NCBI GenBank assembly: GCA_946965045.2
Contig: OX337228.1
Span: 2,356,001-2,420,000 of the forward strand
Direction of reading: 5' to 3'
Source: Epithemia pelagica
Taxonomy: Eukaryota > Bacillariophyta > Bacillariophyceae > Surirellales > Surirellaceae
Length of the DNA: 64,000 bases
Of this stretch, positions 9,860 to 19,586 are shown in pieces. The position numbers and the translations under genes are program-made. Under the pieces are notes generated by a model. It did no database searches, was not told where the DNA came from, and saw nothing but the letters and a program-made list of their open reading frames with translations. The number at the start of each line of letters is the position of its first letter. Within the stretch, counting starts at the first letter, position 1.

Positions 9860-12800
9860 ATGAACGTCATTCACGACGACGACCCGATGCCATCCTCATC
9901 CATGATGGTGGACGAGGAAAAGGAGGCAGTTGCAGGTGGTGTTGTCAAAGCAACGTCACTCGTAGGACAAGCCGTGCTCCATCGGGACGACGACCCTGAG
10001 GATCAAGAGGATGACGACGACAACAACGATAGCGAGGATCGCTCGAGCACAATCTTGTCGGAGCAGGGGCTTTGGAAATTGAGGAGTTCTGCGCGATGGC
10101 TGATTCAGGACCGTGAATCCTTTCTAGCACCGTCTCCCGATGTCACAGACAAACCAACCGCAGGAGGTCGTGGAAGTGGTGGTCTGCCATTGACGGCTGC
10201 CTATCAATTTCCTATGGAGGATTCCATCGATTTTGTTCGAACTCAGAAACTTCATGTCGTCCAAGAAGCGTTTCGGGTAGCGGCCGGCACAATCTTGCAA
10301 GCCATTCGTAACAAGAGAGAAAACTCTGTTAACGATCAGGAGACCACTGATGATGACAGGGAAGAAGACCAGCGCGAGGACGACGATGAACCCATTCCCG
10401 ATTTACCTCCTTCTCTCAACGACCGGCATCATATTTCCATGTTGCGACACACGGCCTTTGGACGGAGCCTCGGAAATAAGGAATGGGCCAAAAAACGCGT
10501 GCTCAAAGCACAATCGGCCACGTCGTCGTATATCGATTCGCTGGCGGGCGAAGCTCTGGAGGGATCCGGTTCGAAACGAGGTGTCGGTGGCCGCAAGCGC
10601 AAGGCGGATGCCATTACCCACGAGGAAGACGGCGCTGACACCAATGCCATGGACCATCATCGTCTGGGGGAAGACCTTGGCGGACACGCACGGACCGACG
10701 GAACCAAGAGTGGTGGTACAACAGCTCCCTCCTCCTCCGGTCCCAAGTTTACTCGAAACACACCTGCATCTTCTGCGGCAGCCTTGGATCACCGCTTCAC
10801 CAACGCACGAGCCATCTTGTGTGCTGCCGGCAATCTCGTCATGGCTGCCCTAACTCCAGATCTGGCCGGACATGAACTGGAGCCTAATGATGTCCCCCAG
10901 AAAAAGACCCATTCTTCGGTCAATCTTGCCGCCGTCCTGGTCGATGCCAATGTCTACGCGCAACGCACCATTACCATTGCCGAAAATGCGGTCAAACGAG
11001 CTGATATGAGAAACCAATATCGAAAGGAGAATGCACGATACAACTACAGACGAAACTTTTATCCAAACAAGACCCCAAACATGTACTATCTTCAACTACC
11101 AAACTTGTTTGATTTGAGATCAGACTCGGAATCCTCATCTTCTTCGTGGGGCGATTTCATGTTCGAGGAAGAAGAGTTTGTCAAGTACAGTCCAAATAAA
11201 GAATCCATGACAGAGCCTTGGAACTTATTCTGTCTTCCTCGCTTACAGGCTATTTTACAGCAAGGGTCGGGGCATGTTCTCTATCATGACATTCAATGGT
11301 TCTCAAGACACGGGAGACTAGCGCATCTTTTGAAAACTCTGCGACGGCCGAATAAAGACACGAACGATATCCTTGAGAAAAAGTTGGATTTGACCAGCAA
11401 AAAATCTGCGAGCTTTGGTCCTCATTTGATTGTAACCACCCAACCAGACACAACCAAGTTTGCTCAAGAATTTCATGATATGCGCATCCATGTTCCTCTT
11501 GTATATGACCAACTCAACGAGGAACAATCAGAGCTCCGTGTTCTCGTATATGCCGGAAACAGAGAACAGCGGCGCAAGTTACGCCGTCACTTTGCCCGAG
11601 CCACAGGGGTGGCCGAAGCCCCCTTTCATGTTATTGTCGTCTCATACACCGTTCTTCTAGAAGAATACCTCCACTTTTGTCAATTACCATTTGAGGTGGT
11701 CATTCTTGACCACGGGGCATCATGGATGGCTGCCAGTCATGGGGACCCCAACTCGTCCTTAGCTACTGTGTGGCAACAGGGAATCTGGAATGGCCACACC
11801 GTAGGAGCTGCTGGCATTGCGGTGGGTGATCCATGGGATTTCAACGTGGATAAGATATCAGAACCTGCCATTAAAGAAGCATTCATTGGATTGACCGCGC
11901 GTCATCGGATCATGACTGCGTCGCACCTTGTGGCTGAAAATAAATCTTCTGTGGAATTGCTCCCAATTTCGGGAGTCGTATCATTTCTTTCTCCTATATT
12001 TGCTTCTGTGGTCCAAGAGGAATGGGACCGAAGCAACATTGCCAAAGACGCCGATAGTATGCAGCATTTTCGAAAATTGGTGGCGAGGTCAATGGTGATT
12101 CACCATCAAGACAGTCCACTCCGTGATATGCACGAAATGGCGTTGCTCGGCCTGGAAGGCCAATTGGGTTTCACTGAGCGATTTGGTGATCCCATCGCTC
12201 CTGATTTTATTACAGATGATGATTTCGTTGCGTCGGATAAAGTCACATTTTCTCGAAGGGCGTGCTTGTCATGGCTCGGTACAAAGTCTGTAGATTGGCT
12301 CCGATATGAGTTGGGGTCGGCCAACTTTGATTACATATTAGATGCAATGAAGGTTTCCACGAAACATGGTCATTATTGCCAGGAAGTAACTACTGCTTCT
12401 TCCACCACATCGTCTGGTGCGAACGGCCAGGTTGGCGGTACAATGGCGTATCGTATGGCTGTATGCTGTCTTCGACATTTTGGGTCTGAACAAGGATTAC
12501 GGCAACATATTTCGGCGCAGCATGCTCCTCCGGGAACCTGGCTCTGTCGTACTTGTGGAAGTGATTGCATCACCAGTCAGGCCAGAACACACCATGAACG
12601 GACTTGTGGTCAACCGGCGACAGGCCCAACAAATGATCCGACAGGGAGTCTTGGAGGAGCAACGCCCACTGTTGGCCAAGGTGGCACAAAAGGGGGTGTG
12701 GGCAAAAAGAAAAGTCAGCGGTCTTCAACCGCACAAACTGGTGGGACTGTACAAGAGGAGAAAGACCCTAACGGGGCCCTTCGCGTCCCCGGCTATCGAG

Positions 12801-14411
12801 GTGTTTGGGTCAACAAAGAAGGGAAGCACTTTATCAAAATTGACAAAGATCAATATACGGGAGATGGAGACGAAGTGGTCCTATTTGACAGCAATGACGC
12901 AGCGGCTCGAAGGTACGACGAAGTCATATCTAAAAACGCCAGTGAAAACCAGACGCTCGAATTGAACTTCAAGCCCGATGGCACAAGAAATATTTACGAA
13001 GATGCAACGTCATCGACCGCAAGTGGATTGGGTGGCAGTGCCGCCAATGTCGTACCATTGCTCTCTGTCATCAATATCAAAGATCTTCCTCCTGATGTGA
13101 AACCTCTGCTGCGAGATCCTCGACAGACTTCTCGAACTGGAGGGAACTCAAAGCGTCATATCTATGCTTATAGAGGTGTGTGTCGCCAAGCAAGAAAAGG
13201 TCACGATCGCTGGCAAAGCCAAATATCGTTCATGGGTGTGAACCACTACCTTGGAACGTTCGATTCCGAATGGGACGCTGCCGCAATCTATGCATGGGCT
13301 CATCTTATTCTGGTAAGTCTTTTTTAACAACATGGACTCCCCGTGTGACAATCGACTCTGACAGTGCTTTCTTCATTTTAAGTATGGTGAAGAGGCTACA
13401 AAGCAAGCTCAGAAAGAGGGAGAAGAAGCAGCAGAAGCTTATGAACAGGAAAAGCGTGATCTTGCGGCTGGAAAGATCCCTGCAGAACCGCCAAAACCGG
13501 AGAAAACAAAGAAGCAAACAAGGAGGAAAAGTGACCAGCAGAAAAATCCACGAAAGACGAAAGGGAAGACGGATTCAGTTGATCAAAAAGAGGAAAAGAA
13601 AGATGGCCCAAAGAAGCGCAAGACCAAACCGAAGGAGCCTTCGGATATGGACAAAAAGGGGAAAGTTGATTTGAAGAGTGCTAAATCCGAGAAAGAAGCC
13701 ATGAACGCTACCCTCTCCCTAGGCGTAACAAAAACTCCCGTATTAGGGGAACGAGATTTTGCGGATGGCATGGAGATGTCACAGCTTGAATCGATGATGT
13801 TAGCAAGGCTTCGCGCAGTACGTGGATCGTCGTATTGTGTCGGTGACTTCGAAATATCTGCAGCCCCTGCCGCCAGTTCTATGAGGACCTGTCTACCCTT
13901 AATGAACGCCCGAGGATCAAGCTCATTGGGAATTGCCGTACTACTTGGACTTTCTTGTGACATTGGTTGGAACTTGAATGAGTTTGTGGCGGAACATTTA
14001 GACGAACGATTCCATGGTTCTAATGCAGCACATCTCTTGGCTGAGGAATATGAGGGGGATGGAATAAATGAGAACTTCAAAGTGTGCGTTCAGGGTTCGA
14101 CTTGTATTTTGGGACGGGCGACGAGCCGAATGACACGAATCTTCACTGAACTAGTGGGAAATTCTGTTTCTCTTGGACGGGGAGTGGGAGAGATCGATTG
14201 CCACGTTGGTGGTATCCGAGGCAGTTGTAGCAGACGAGCTTCATGCATTCGCTACGCTCATGGCCGTTTTCAGCTCTGTTGCCTGTCGGACCACGACGTC
14301 GTCACGCTAAACGGAGAACGAATCACAGTATCCATGGGTTGGATTGGCCTAGAACACAATGATGTTTGTTCAGTGGGGCCTCGTGTCTTCGTCTTTGTTT
14401 TGCCAAACTAA
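9860..14411 (+). CDS. Chimeric nuclear protein: degenerate SNF2-like lobe, zinc-finger-like segment, two AP2-like domains, FHA domain
   Basis: Two exons, 9860-13312 and 13383-14411, encode 1493 residues. The 70-bp intron (GTAAGT donor, TTTTAAG acceptor) splits the end of the second AP2-like domain. Residues about 520-690 resemble the first SNF2 helicase lobe: PHLIVTTQPDTTKFAQEF, RVLVYAGNREQRRKL, VIVVSYTVLLEEY and FEVVILDHGASWMA. No Walker A GKT is visible, and the DEAH-box position reads LDHG, so ATPase activity is doubtful. Residues 870-915 are Cys/His rich. AP2-like domains lie near 979-1037 (YRGVWVNKEGK) and 1100-1165 (YRGVCRQARKGHDRWQ to YAWAHLILYGEEA). A Lys/Glu-rich linker follows. An FHA-like end (about 1380-1490) includes SRRASCIRYAHGRFQLC and TLNGERI. 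I infer a chromatin or transcription factor, perhaps linked to an INO80-type complex, but that is speculative. Confidence 0.75.
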
Positions 14412-14508
14412 ACTAAGAATTTTGTACGACCAAACACATGACTTACTTTTCAGAATGGTCTCTATGGGAATGTGACCTCACCTATCCCCAATCGCGACGA
14501 GGTTGCTT

Positions 14509-17247
14509 TCAGTCGTCTTCATCCTCGTCTTCTTCTTCATCCAAGGCATCTGCTCGTTTGCTCCCATAAACCTTGTCCCATTCCTCGTACTGGACCAAGT
14601 CATCCGGTGACACACTTGGTTTCATTCCGCGAAGAGAGGAACGAAAGTCTTTGAACGAAATGGCCGGGAGATCTTGAGCGTTTACGTTTTCTAAGTTTTG
14701 GTCAGAGGGCAAACTACGTAACGGTCCCATTGCTGCGTCTTCACAAAGGGCTTTGAGATCGGCACCAGAGAATCTTTCTGTTTTCTTGGCCAGTTTTTCC
14801 ATCTCTTGATCAGTCAAGCTATGTGTGTTCTTCCGTAGCATGACTTGCAGAAGGCGGAGTCGATCCGCTTGATTTGGAAGAGGAATGTAAAGGCGTTTGA
14901 CAAAGCGACGACGGGCGGCTTCATCCAGTTCTTGCGGCCGATTGGTGCAACCAATCGTCAGAACACGGCCCTGACCAGACGTCCCAGTCCCGTCCATTTG
15001 GACAAGGAACTCTGTCTTGATTCGTCGACTGGCTTCGTTCTCATCTGATTTTCGCTGTGTCAACAGAGAATCAATCTCGTCAATAAAGACAACAGCGGGT
15101 TCACGATAGGCTGCCACCGCGAACATGGTCCGCACAAGCTTTTCCCCTTCACCAATCCATTTGCTGGTGAGTGAGGAACTTGATATCGAAAAGAAAGTGG
15201 CTCCACTTTCGTGGGCAATGGCTTTTCCAATGAGCGTTTTGCCAGTTCCTGGCGGACCATAAAGCAAAAGTGCATTGGGACCACGACGCAAGCCGGTGAA
15301 AAGATCAGGGCGCTTCATAGGCCAGCAAATGACTTCTTGAATGGTCTGCTTGGCATCATCAAGACCAGCAATGTCCTCAAAGGTTGTGGGATCTCCCCCG
15401 TACATGATTTCACTTTCAATTTTCTCCACCAAATCTTTCCCGAACCGCTTTAGTTCTTCAGGAAGATCGTCGTCTTCATCATTGTTTTCATCGGACTGTT
15501 TCTGTTTCTGTTGCGATGTTGCCTTGTTGACGACTGCGGAAGGTTTCTTTCCACCTTGTTTGTTTCCTGCCGGAGGATTGCTGTTGGTCACTTCGGCACA
15601 TGGCTGAACCCGTTTCGGCGGCTGGAACTTGCGCTTGAGAGAGTCGCGAATGACAAAGTTTTCTGGTGCGGCAGACGCTTCGTCATGTGGAGGAGGTTGT
15701 TGCGGTGGAACCATCACACGCTGAGCATTATTATGGTGATGAAAGGCTGGTGGTGTGGGATATTGCTGTATTTGATGTTGTTGGTGTTGTGGGTATCGTT
15801 GGTATGGGTTTGCATGTTCTGTTTTCTTGTTCTTACTCCCATGGGCCGCAGCATCGACCTCAAAGGCAGTCTGAAAAGGATTCAAGCTATTGTGAAGGTC
15901 ATCCCAGGCCGAAGGTCCAGGAGGATTGGATTGCGTCACTGCAGGTCCCGGAGCCGTTGGTGGAGGATACCGCTTTGCAGCAGCATAGGGGTTTCGAACC
16001 GGTGGTGCTGGGGGAGGTGGTGGAGGAGCCTGTGCATGTTGTGGGTTCGAGAAGGAACGCTGTAGTGGTGGTGGTGGTTGTGACTGTGGTATAGTTTTCC
16101 GTGGCGGGGCATGATGATGGTTGGAGGAGGAGACGAAGGGGGCCACTGCATGGGCGACGGCATGCGGGTCGTTTGATCCATTGTGTCCAACAACGCTCAT
16201 GGTGATTGAACCAGTGGCAGTGCTCTCAGGGGTGGTGGGGACAAAGACCAAATCCGGAGGAACAGCTGTTGTTAGGTTGGTTTTGTGAACCTCCATCGAA
16301 GTGTCTGGGACGTCCAATCTCGTTCCGCGTGCTGCACCAGGGTTATGCTGCGATTTGTTGCGATTGCTTTCAGAGTCTCGTTTTTCCGGTTGAGTTATTG
16401 TTGGATGATTGTCCTGTTGCGTTCCATCAGGACGTTTGTGGGACGTTTTGGTTTTACGCTTCTTCTTCTTCTTGGTACTTCGCCGACGGTGGTGTTTCTT
16501 TCGCGAGAAATGCTCTTGAGCACGAGTATTGTCCCGTGATGGCAGCGACGAGGAAGACGAAGTTGTCGTCGATGATTCTGAAGAAGAGGACGAGCTTGAC
16601 TGGTCGCTGCGAGAGCGTACAAACTCTGGATATTCCGCAAAAAAATCATCGACATCGACAAAATATTCATTTTCTGTATCATCTCCATGGTTTTGATCGG
16701 GACTCGCCGAATCATTGCTGTGAGAAGGAGCATTTTGTGGAGCGCCTGTTTGCTCACTTTGAAAGGCATCCAAAAGGTCACTGCTCCTATGATCCATTTC
16801 CACGTGCATTTGATTCATCAACTCAGTTAGATCACACGAACTGGTTCTTGCACTGTTTGTTTTATGATCCTTCGCGAACTGTACGAGCTGCAAGAGCTCG
16901 GAATGAGCGGTGATGACCATGGCGGCAGCCTCTGGTGGAGACAAGGAGTCCTGTACGATCGTTTCTTGTCGACGATCATCCTCACTGCTATCATCGCCAG
17001 AGCTGTCAAAGTCATCCACTATTATACGGATATCCTCGTCACCATCATCGTCGTCGTCCTCGTCCACTTCTTCATCCGCAGCCTCGGGATTAGTGGAAGC
17101 AAGTTTCTCTCTCTCCTGTTTCTTGTGCTCCGCCAGACAACGAACCAGGTTTTTCTCGGCGTCTTCAAAATCCAAATATAATTCCTCATATAGGGCCAAA
17201 TACTCGTCTTGACTGAATGAAGTGGGATGGAACTTATTGCGGTTCAT
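14509..17247 (-). CDS. Fidgetin-like AAA ATPase (meiotic clade)
   Basis: A single exon of 912 residues starting at the ATG 17247; an extended frame begins with a non-ATG codon. The N-terminal two thirds are low complexity: acidic runs, Ser-rich stretches, a Lys-rich segment and Pro/Gln-rich parts. The AAA module lies at about residues 630-880. It shows Walker A GPPGTGKT (near 664), Walker B VVFIDEIDSLL (near 716), pore loop SSLTSKWIGEGEK, arginine finger region TNRPQELDEAARRRF, and a Vps4-type C-terminal helix RSSLRGMKPSVSPDDLVQYEEWDKVYG. This combination fits FIGL1/spastin/katanin proteins, which sever microtubules or, for FIGL1, limit recombination by acting on RAD51. An acidic tail ends the protein. 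Its promoter was shared with BUD23 before the adjacent retrotransposon inserted. Confidence 0.85.
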   Translation of the reverse strand: MNRNKFHPTSFSQDEYLALYEELYLDFEDAEKNLVRCLAEHKKQEREKLASTNPEAADEEVDEDDDDDGDEDIRIIVDDFDSSGDDSSEDDRRQETIVQDSLSPPEAAAMVITAHSELLQLVQFAKDHKTNSARTSSCDLTELMNQMHVEMDHRSSDLLDAFQSEQTGAPQNAPSHSNDSASPDQNHGDDTENEYFVDVDDFFAEYPEFVRSRSDQSSSSSSSESSTTTSSSSSLPSRDNTRAQEHFSRKKHHRRRSTKKKKKRKTKTSHKRPDGTQQDNHPTITQPEKRDSESNRNKSQHNPGAARGTRLDVPDTSMEVHKTNLTTAVPPDLVFVPTTPESTATGSITMSVVGHNGSNDPHAVAHAVAPFVSSSNHHHAPPRKTIPQSQPPPPLQRSFSNPQHAQAPPPPPPAPPVRNPYAAAKRYPPPTAPGPAVTQSNPPGPSAWDDLHNSLNPFQTAFEVDAAAHGSKNKKTEHANPYQRYPQHQQHQIQQYPTPPAFHHHNNAQRVMVPPQQPPPHDEASAAPENFVIRDSLKRKFQPPKRVQPCAEVTNSNPPAGNKQGGKKPSAVVNKATSQQKQKQSDENNDEDDDLPEELKRFGKDLVEKIESEIMYGGDPTTFEDIAGLDDAKQTIQEVICWPMKRPDLFTGLRRGPNALLLYGPPGTGKTLIGKAIAHESGATFFSISSSSLTSKWIGEGEKLVRTMFAVAAYREPAVVFIDEIDSLLTQRKSDENEASRRIKTEFLVQMDGTGTSGQGRVLTIGCTNRPQELDEAARRRFVKRLYIPLPNQADRLRLLQVMLRKNTHSLTDQEMEKLAKKTERFSGADLKALCEDAAMGPLRSLPSDQNLENVNAQDLPAISFKDFRSSLRGMKPSVSPDDLVQYEEWDKVYGSKRADALDEEEDEDEDD

Positions 17248-17388
17248 GGTCGTCAAGTCGTTCGCTCCAAAGATGAGATGGCATGTCTTGTCATTGTCGG
17301 TCTATTTGAGATTTTTGGGCGCGAATTTTTGAAATTCAAATTCTGAGACAAAGTGCATTGGTCGCACTTTAAAGTGTGCGCAACCCAC
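17248..17388. promoter_or_regulatory. 5' region of fidgetin-like gene, left half of former divergent promoter
   Basis: This 141-bp A/T-rich segment plus the 20-bp duplication is all that lies between the fidgetin-like start codon and the retrotransposon. With the 33 bp left before BUD23, the pre-insertion divergent spacer would have been about 194 bp between the two start codons. Confidence 0.5.
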
Positions 17389-17408
17389 CAATCACCACAC
17401 CACAACCA
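17389..17408 (+). repeat. Target-site duplication, left copy
   Basis: Twenty bases beginning CAATCACCAC and ending ACCACAACCA are repeated without a mismatch at 25733-25752. They flank the retrotransposon exactly. Confidence 0.95.
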
Positions 17409-17411
17409 TAT

Positions 17412-17433
17412 AATTTCGTGGACAGACGAAATT
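17412..17433 (+). repeat. 5'-terminal hairpin of the retrotransposon
   Basis: AATTTCGT and ACGAAATT form a perfect 8-bp stem with a 6-base loop, starting three bases inside the element. Its position at the RNA 5' end suggests a structural role in the retrotransposon transcript. Confidence 0.55.
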
Positions 17434-17558
17434 GAAAGGCGTAGTGCCTCGTGTTATCTGTCCGATAGTTTCTGGTTTCTCGTAGTTTACCGCGAAAGTT
17501 TTTCCCAGAAAGTAATCTGAAACGCATTCAGGTCACCGGCGACCGAACCACGTCGACC

Positions 17559-19586
17559 ATGGCGGATCCCCCCCGTTCGGACTATGACTCTCCTATGGCT
17601 GAAGCCCAACAAGACGACAACACTAATTATGCTGCAAATAACAATAATGATACCAATAATCAAGATGATGCGAGCGACGCCGCCACTGCAGTTACAGCAG
17701 TATACCGCCCTATCCCCTACGAAGGTGACGAAAAAGAGTATACGATCAAGTTTGTGTTCAGTCCGGATGACGATACGAACAAGAGTATCGCCTTGCTCCA
17801 CTATGATATTCTCTATTCTATCTCACAAGTATTTCCAGAGGTAAAAATTTTTGATAATAAAGGTGCAAAACTTAACAGGAAAAAGTTGGAGTCCTTCAAG
17901 GCAGTCTCAGTTTACCTACGACACTTCGACTTACACTACTCCAAGGGCAACGAAAAGAAACAGAGGAAACCGATGTACATTGTAATTCACCGATTCCAGT
18001 CAAAAATTTCAATAAGTGAGATCCGCCGCCACGAATCAGTGCATGAGAAGCTATTGTTAGGGAAGGCAAAAATGACGCAACATCTTTGGAACGAGAACGA
18101 AACACGAATTTCCAACTTGGGATTCTTCGTCGGTTTTGACCCCAGTAATATTCCTCCGGACGAAATGATTGAAGATGTTGTACAAGAAATTATCAAGAAA
18201 ACGAATAAACCGAGGAAGAAAATTCCGAAGTTCAAGTGTAATTACTCTTCGCCCTTCTTCAAGAACGGAGATGACACCTTCAAAACAAAAGCATTTGACT
18301 TGCAGTGTCGCCAACACGACGCTAAAGAATTGCTGGAACTTCTTCAGAAGACATACGTTGAAGACCCGAAGTTCATCTTTCACAAGTTCCGACACACAAA
18401 CAAGTACTTGTACAGCTCCTCTATGATTGAACAAAATGCATACCTGAGAGAGAGCAAGATTTTACCGGTTGCAGGAATTCACCCGAGCGTAATGTGGAGT
18501 TTGAAAGACAGGATTGCACGTGATTATGAAGGAGTCATCAGGATTACCGGCCATAAAGATACGGATCGTATTGGTCGCCACAACATTCATACCACAGAAG
18601 AACACTTTGATGTACTCAGGAGCGCTCTTAGAATGAGTCTGCCAACATTGGTTATGCTCGAAAAAGATGCACGAAACCTACATCATCTTAAAGGTTACGA
18701 CGATCCTCCAAGGCTCGCATTTCGACACGAAAGCTACGGACGACAAGGCACAGGAGAAGACGACGATGACTCAACGGACCACGGTGGTTCTTATGCAACT
18801 TACGTCTCTGCGCTAAATTCTTTGTACACCACCAGAGAGAATGAGTTTCAAGATGACTCAAACAACAGTTATTCACGTCCTCCGAAGATGATTGGACCAA
18901 CAACACAGGTATGGAAGACTATGGCACCCGTCCAAACCGTCGTCGCATCAACAACTACCGAGACAACTACGAGTCAGGTAACCAACGAAGAATACGAACG
19001 AATGAAGAATGAGAATGCTGAATTGAAGAGCGAGTTACGGGAACTGAAAGATGCTTTCAAGTCTTTTGTATCGAAACAAGAAGAAGAAAGTGAATCGAGA
19101 CAAGAGAAGATGATGCGTTCAATGATGCAGGCGATGCAGCAACAAATGTCCGCTATGATGATGCAGCAGAATTATATGCCTCCTCCAAACTACGCTCACC
19201 CTTACCAACAACAACCACAATTTGGTATGAGCCCCATCAACGCTCAACAGCTGCAACAGTTACCCAACAACTTGTTCCCAGCTCATCAGACTACTCCTGT
19301 TTCCGATCATTGCTTACCACCAAATCAGATGCCACTCCCACAGACCCCAACAAACCACCAGATGCCAACAAACCACAACTACCAGAATCATCCCCAGTAC
19401 AACAACCAATATCAACGCACAGAGCATGATATAACAAATCCAAAAGCACAGAGTCGCAGCGCAAATGATGAGCGCAATCAGGACTCAGAACAACAGGCCG
19501 CATCGCGAATTGATGTGAGCATGGCCCGAGCAAACTCGCCCTTGCACGCGGACGAGTCCTTGGCCGACTCAAGCATGCAGAAATGA
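17559..19586 (+). CDS. Retrotransposon ORF1 protein
   Basis: ORF1 encodes 675 residues. The first 55 are Asn/Asp/Gln-rich and disordered. Residues about 60-440 form a conserved-looking globular part starting KEYTIKFVFSPDDDTNKS; I do not recognise its fold. Residues 470-540 form a coiled coil (EEYERMKNENAELKSEL, then KSFVSKQEEESESRQEKM) running into Met/Gln repeats. The C-terminus is Gln/Asn/Pro-rich. A coiled coil plus a basic globular part is typical of LINE ORF1 proteins, which bind element RNA and trimerise or otherwise oligomerise. No CCHC knuckle is visible in ORF1. The stop codon TGA at 19584-19586 overlaps the ORF2 start codon. Confidence 0.88.
   Translation: MADPPRSDYDSPMAEAQQDDNTNYAANNNNDTNNQDDASDAATAVTAVYRPIPYEGDEKEYTIKFVFSPDDDTNKSIALLHYDILYSISQVFPEVKIFDNKGAKLNRKKLESFKAVSVYLRHFDLHYSKGNEKKQRKPMYIVIHRFQSKISISEIRRHESVHEKLLLGKAKMTQHLWNENETRISNLGFFVGFDPSNIPPDEMIEDVVQEIIKKTNKPRKKIPKFKCNYSSPFFKNGDDTFKTKAFDLQCRQHDAKELLELLQKTYVEDPKFIFHKFRHTNKYLYSSSMIEQNAYLRESKILPVAGIHPSVMWSLKDRIARDYEGVIRITGHKDTDRIGRHNIHTTEEHFDVLRSALRMSLPTLVMLEKDARNLHHLKGYDDPPRLAFRHESYGRQGTGEDDDDSTDHGGSYATYVSALNSLYTTRENEFQDDSNNSYSRPPKMIGPTTQVWKTMAPVQTVVASTTTETTTSQVTNEEYERMKNENAELKSELRELKDAFKSFVSKQEEESESRQEKMMRSMMQAMQQQMSAMMMQQNYMPPPNYAHPYQQQPQFGMSPINAQQLQQLPNNLFPAHQTTPVSDHCLPPNQMPLPQTPTNHQMPTNHNYQNHPQYNNQYQRTEHDITNPKAQSRSANDERNQDSEQQAASRIDVSMARANSPLHADESLADSSMQK

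Noticed and set aside
15511-16913. Plus-strand ORFs opposite the fidgetin-like gene
   Set aside because: They mirror the Pro/Gln/His-rich disordered region in another frame and have no domain.
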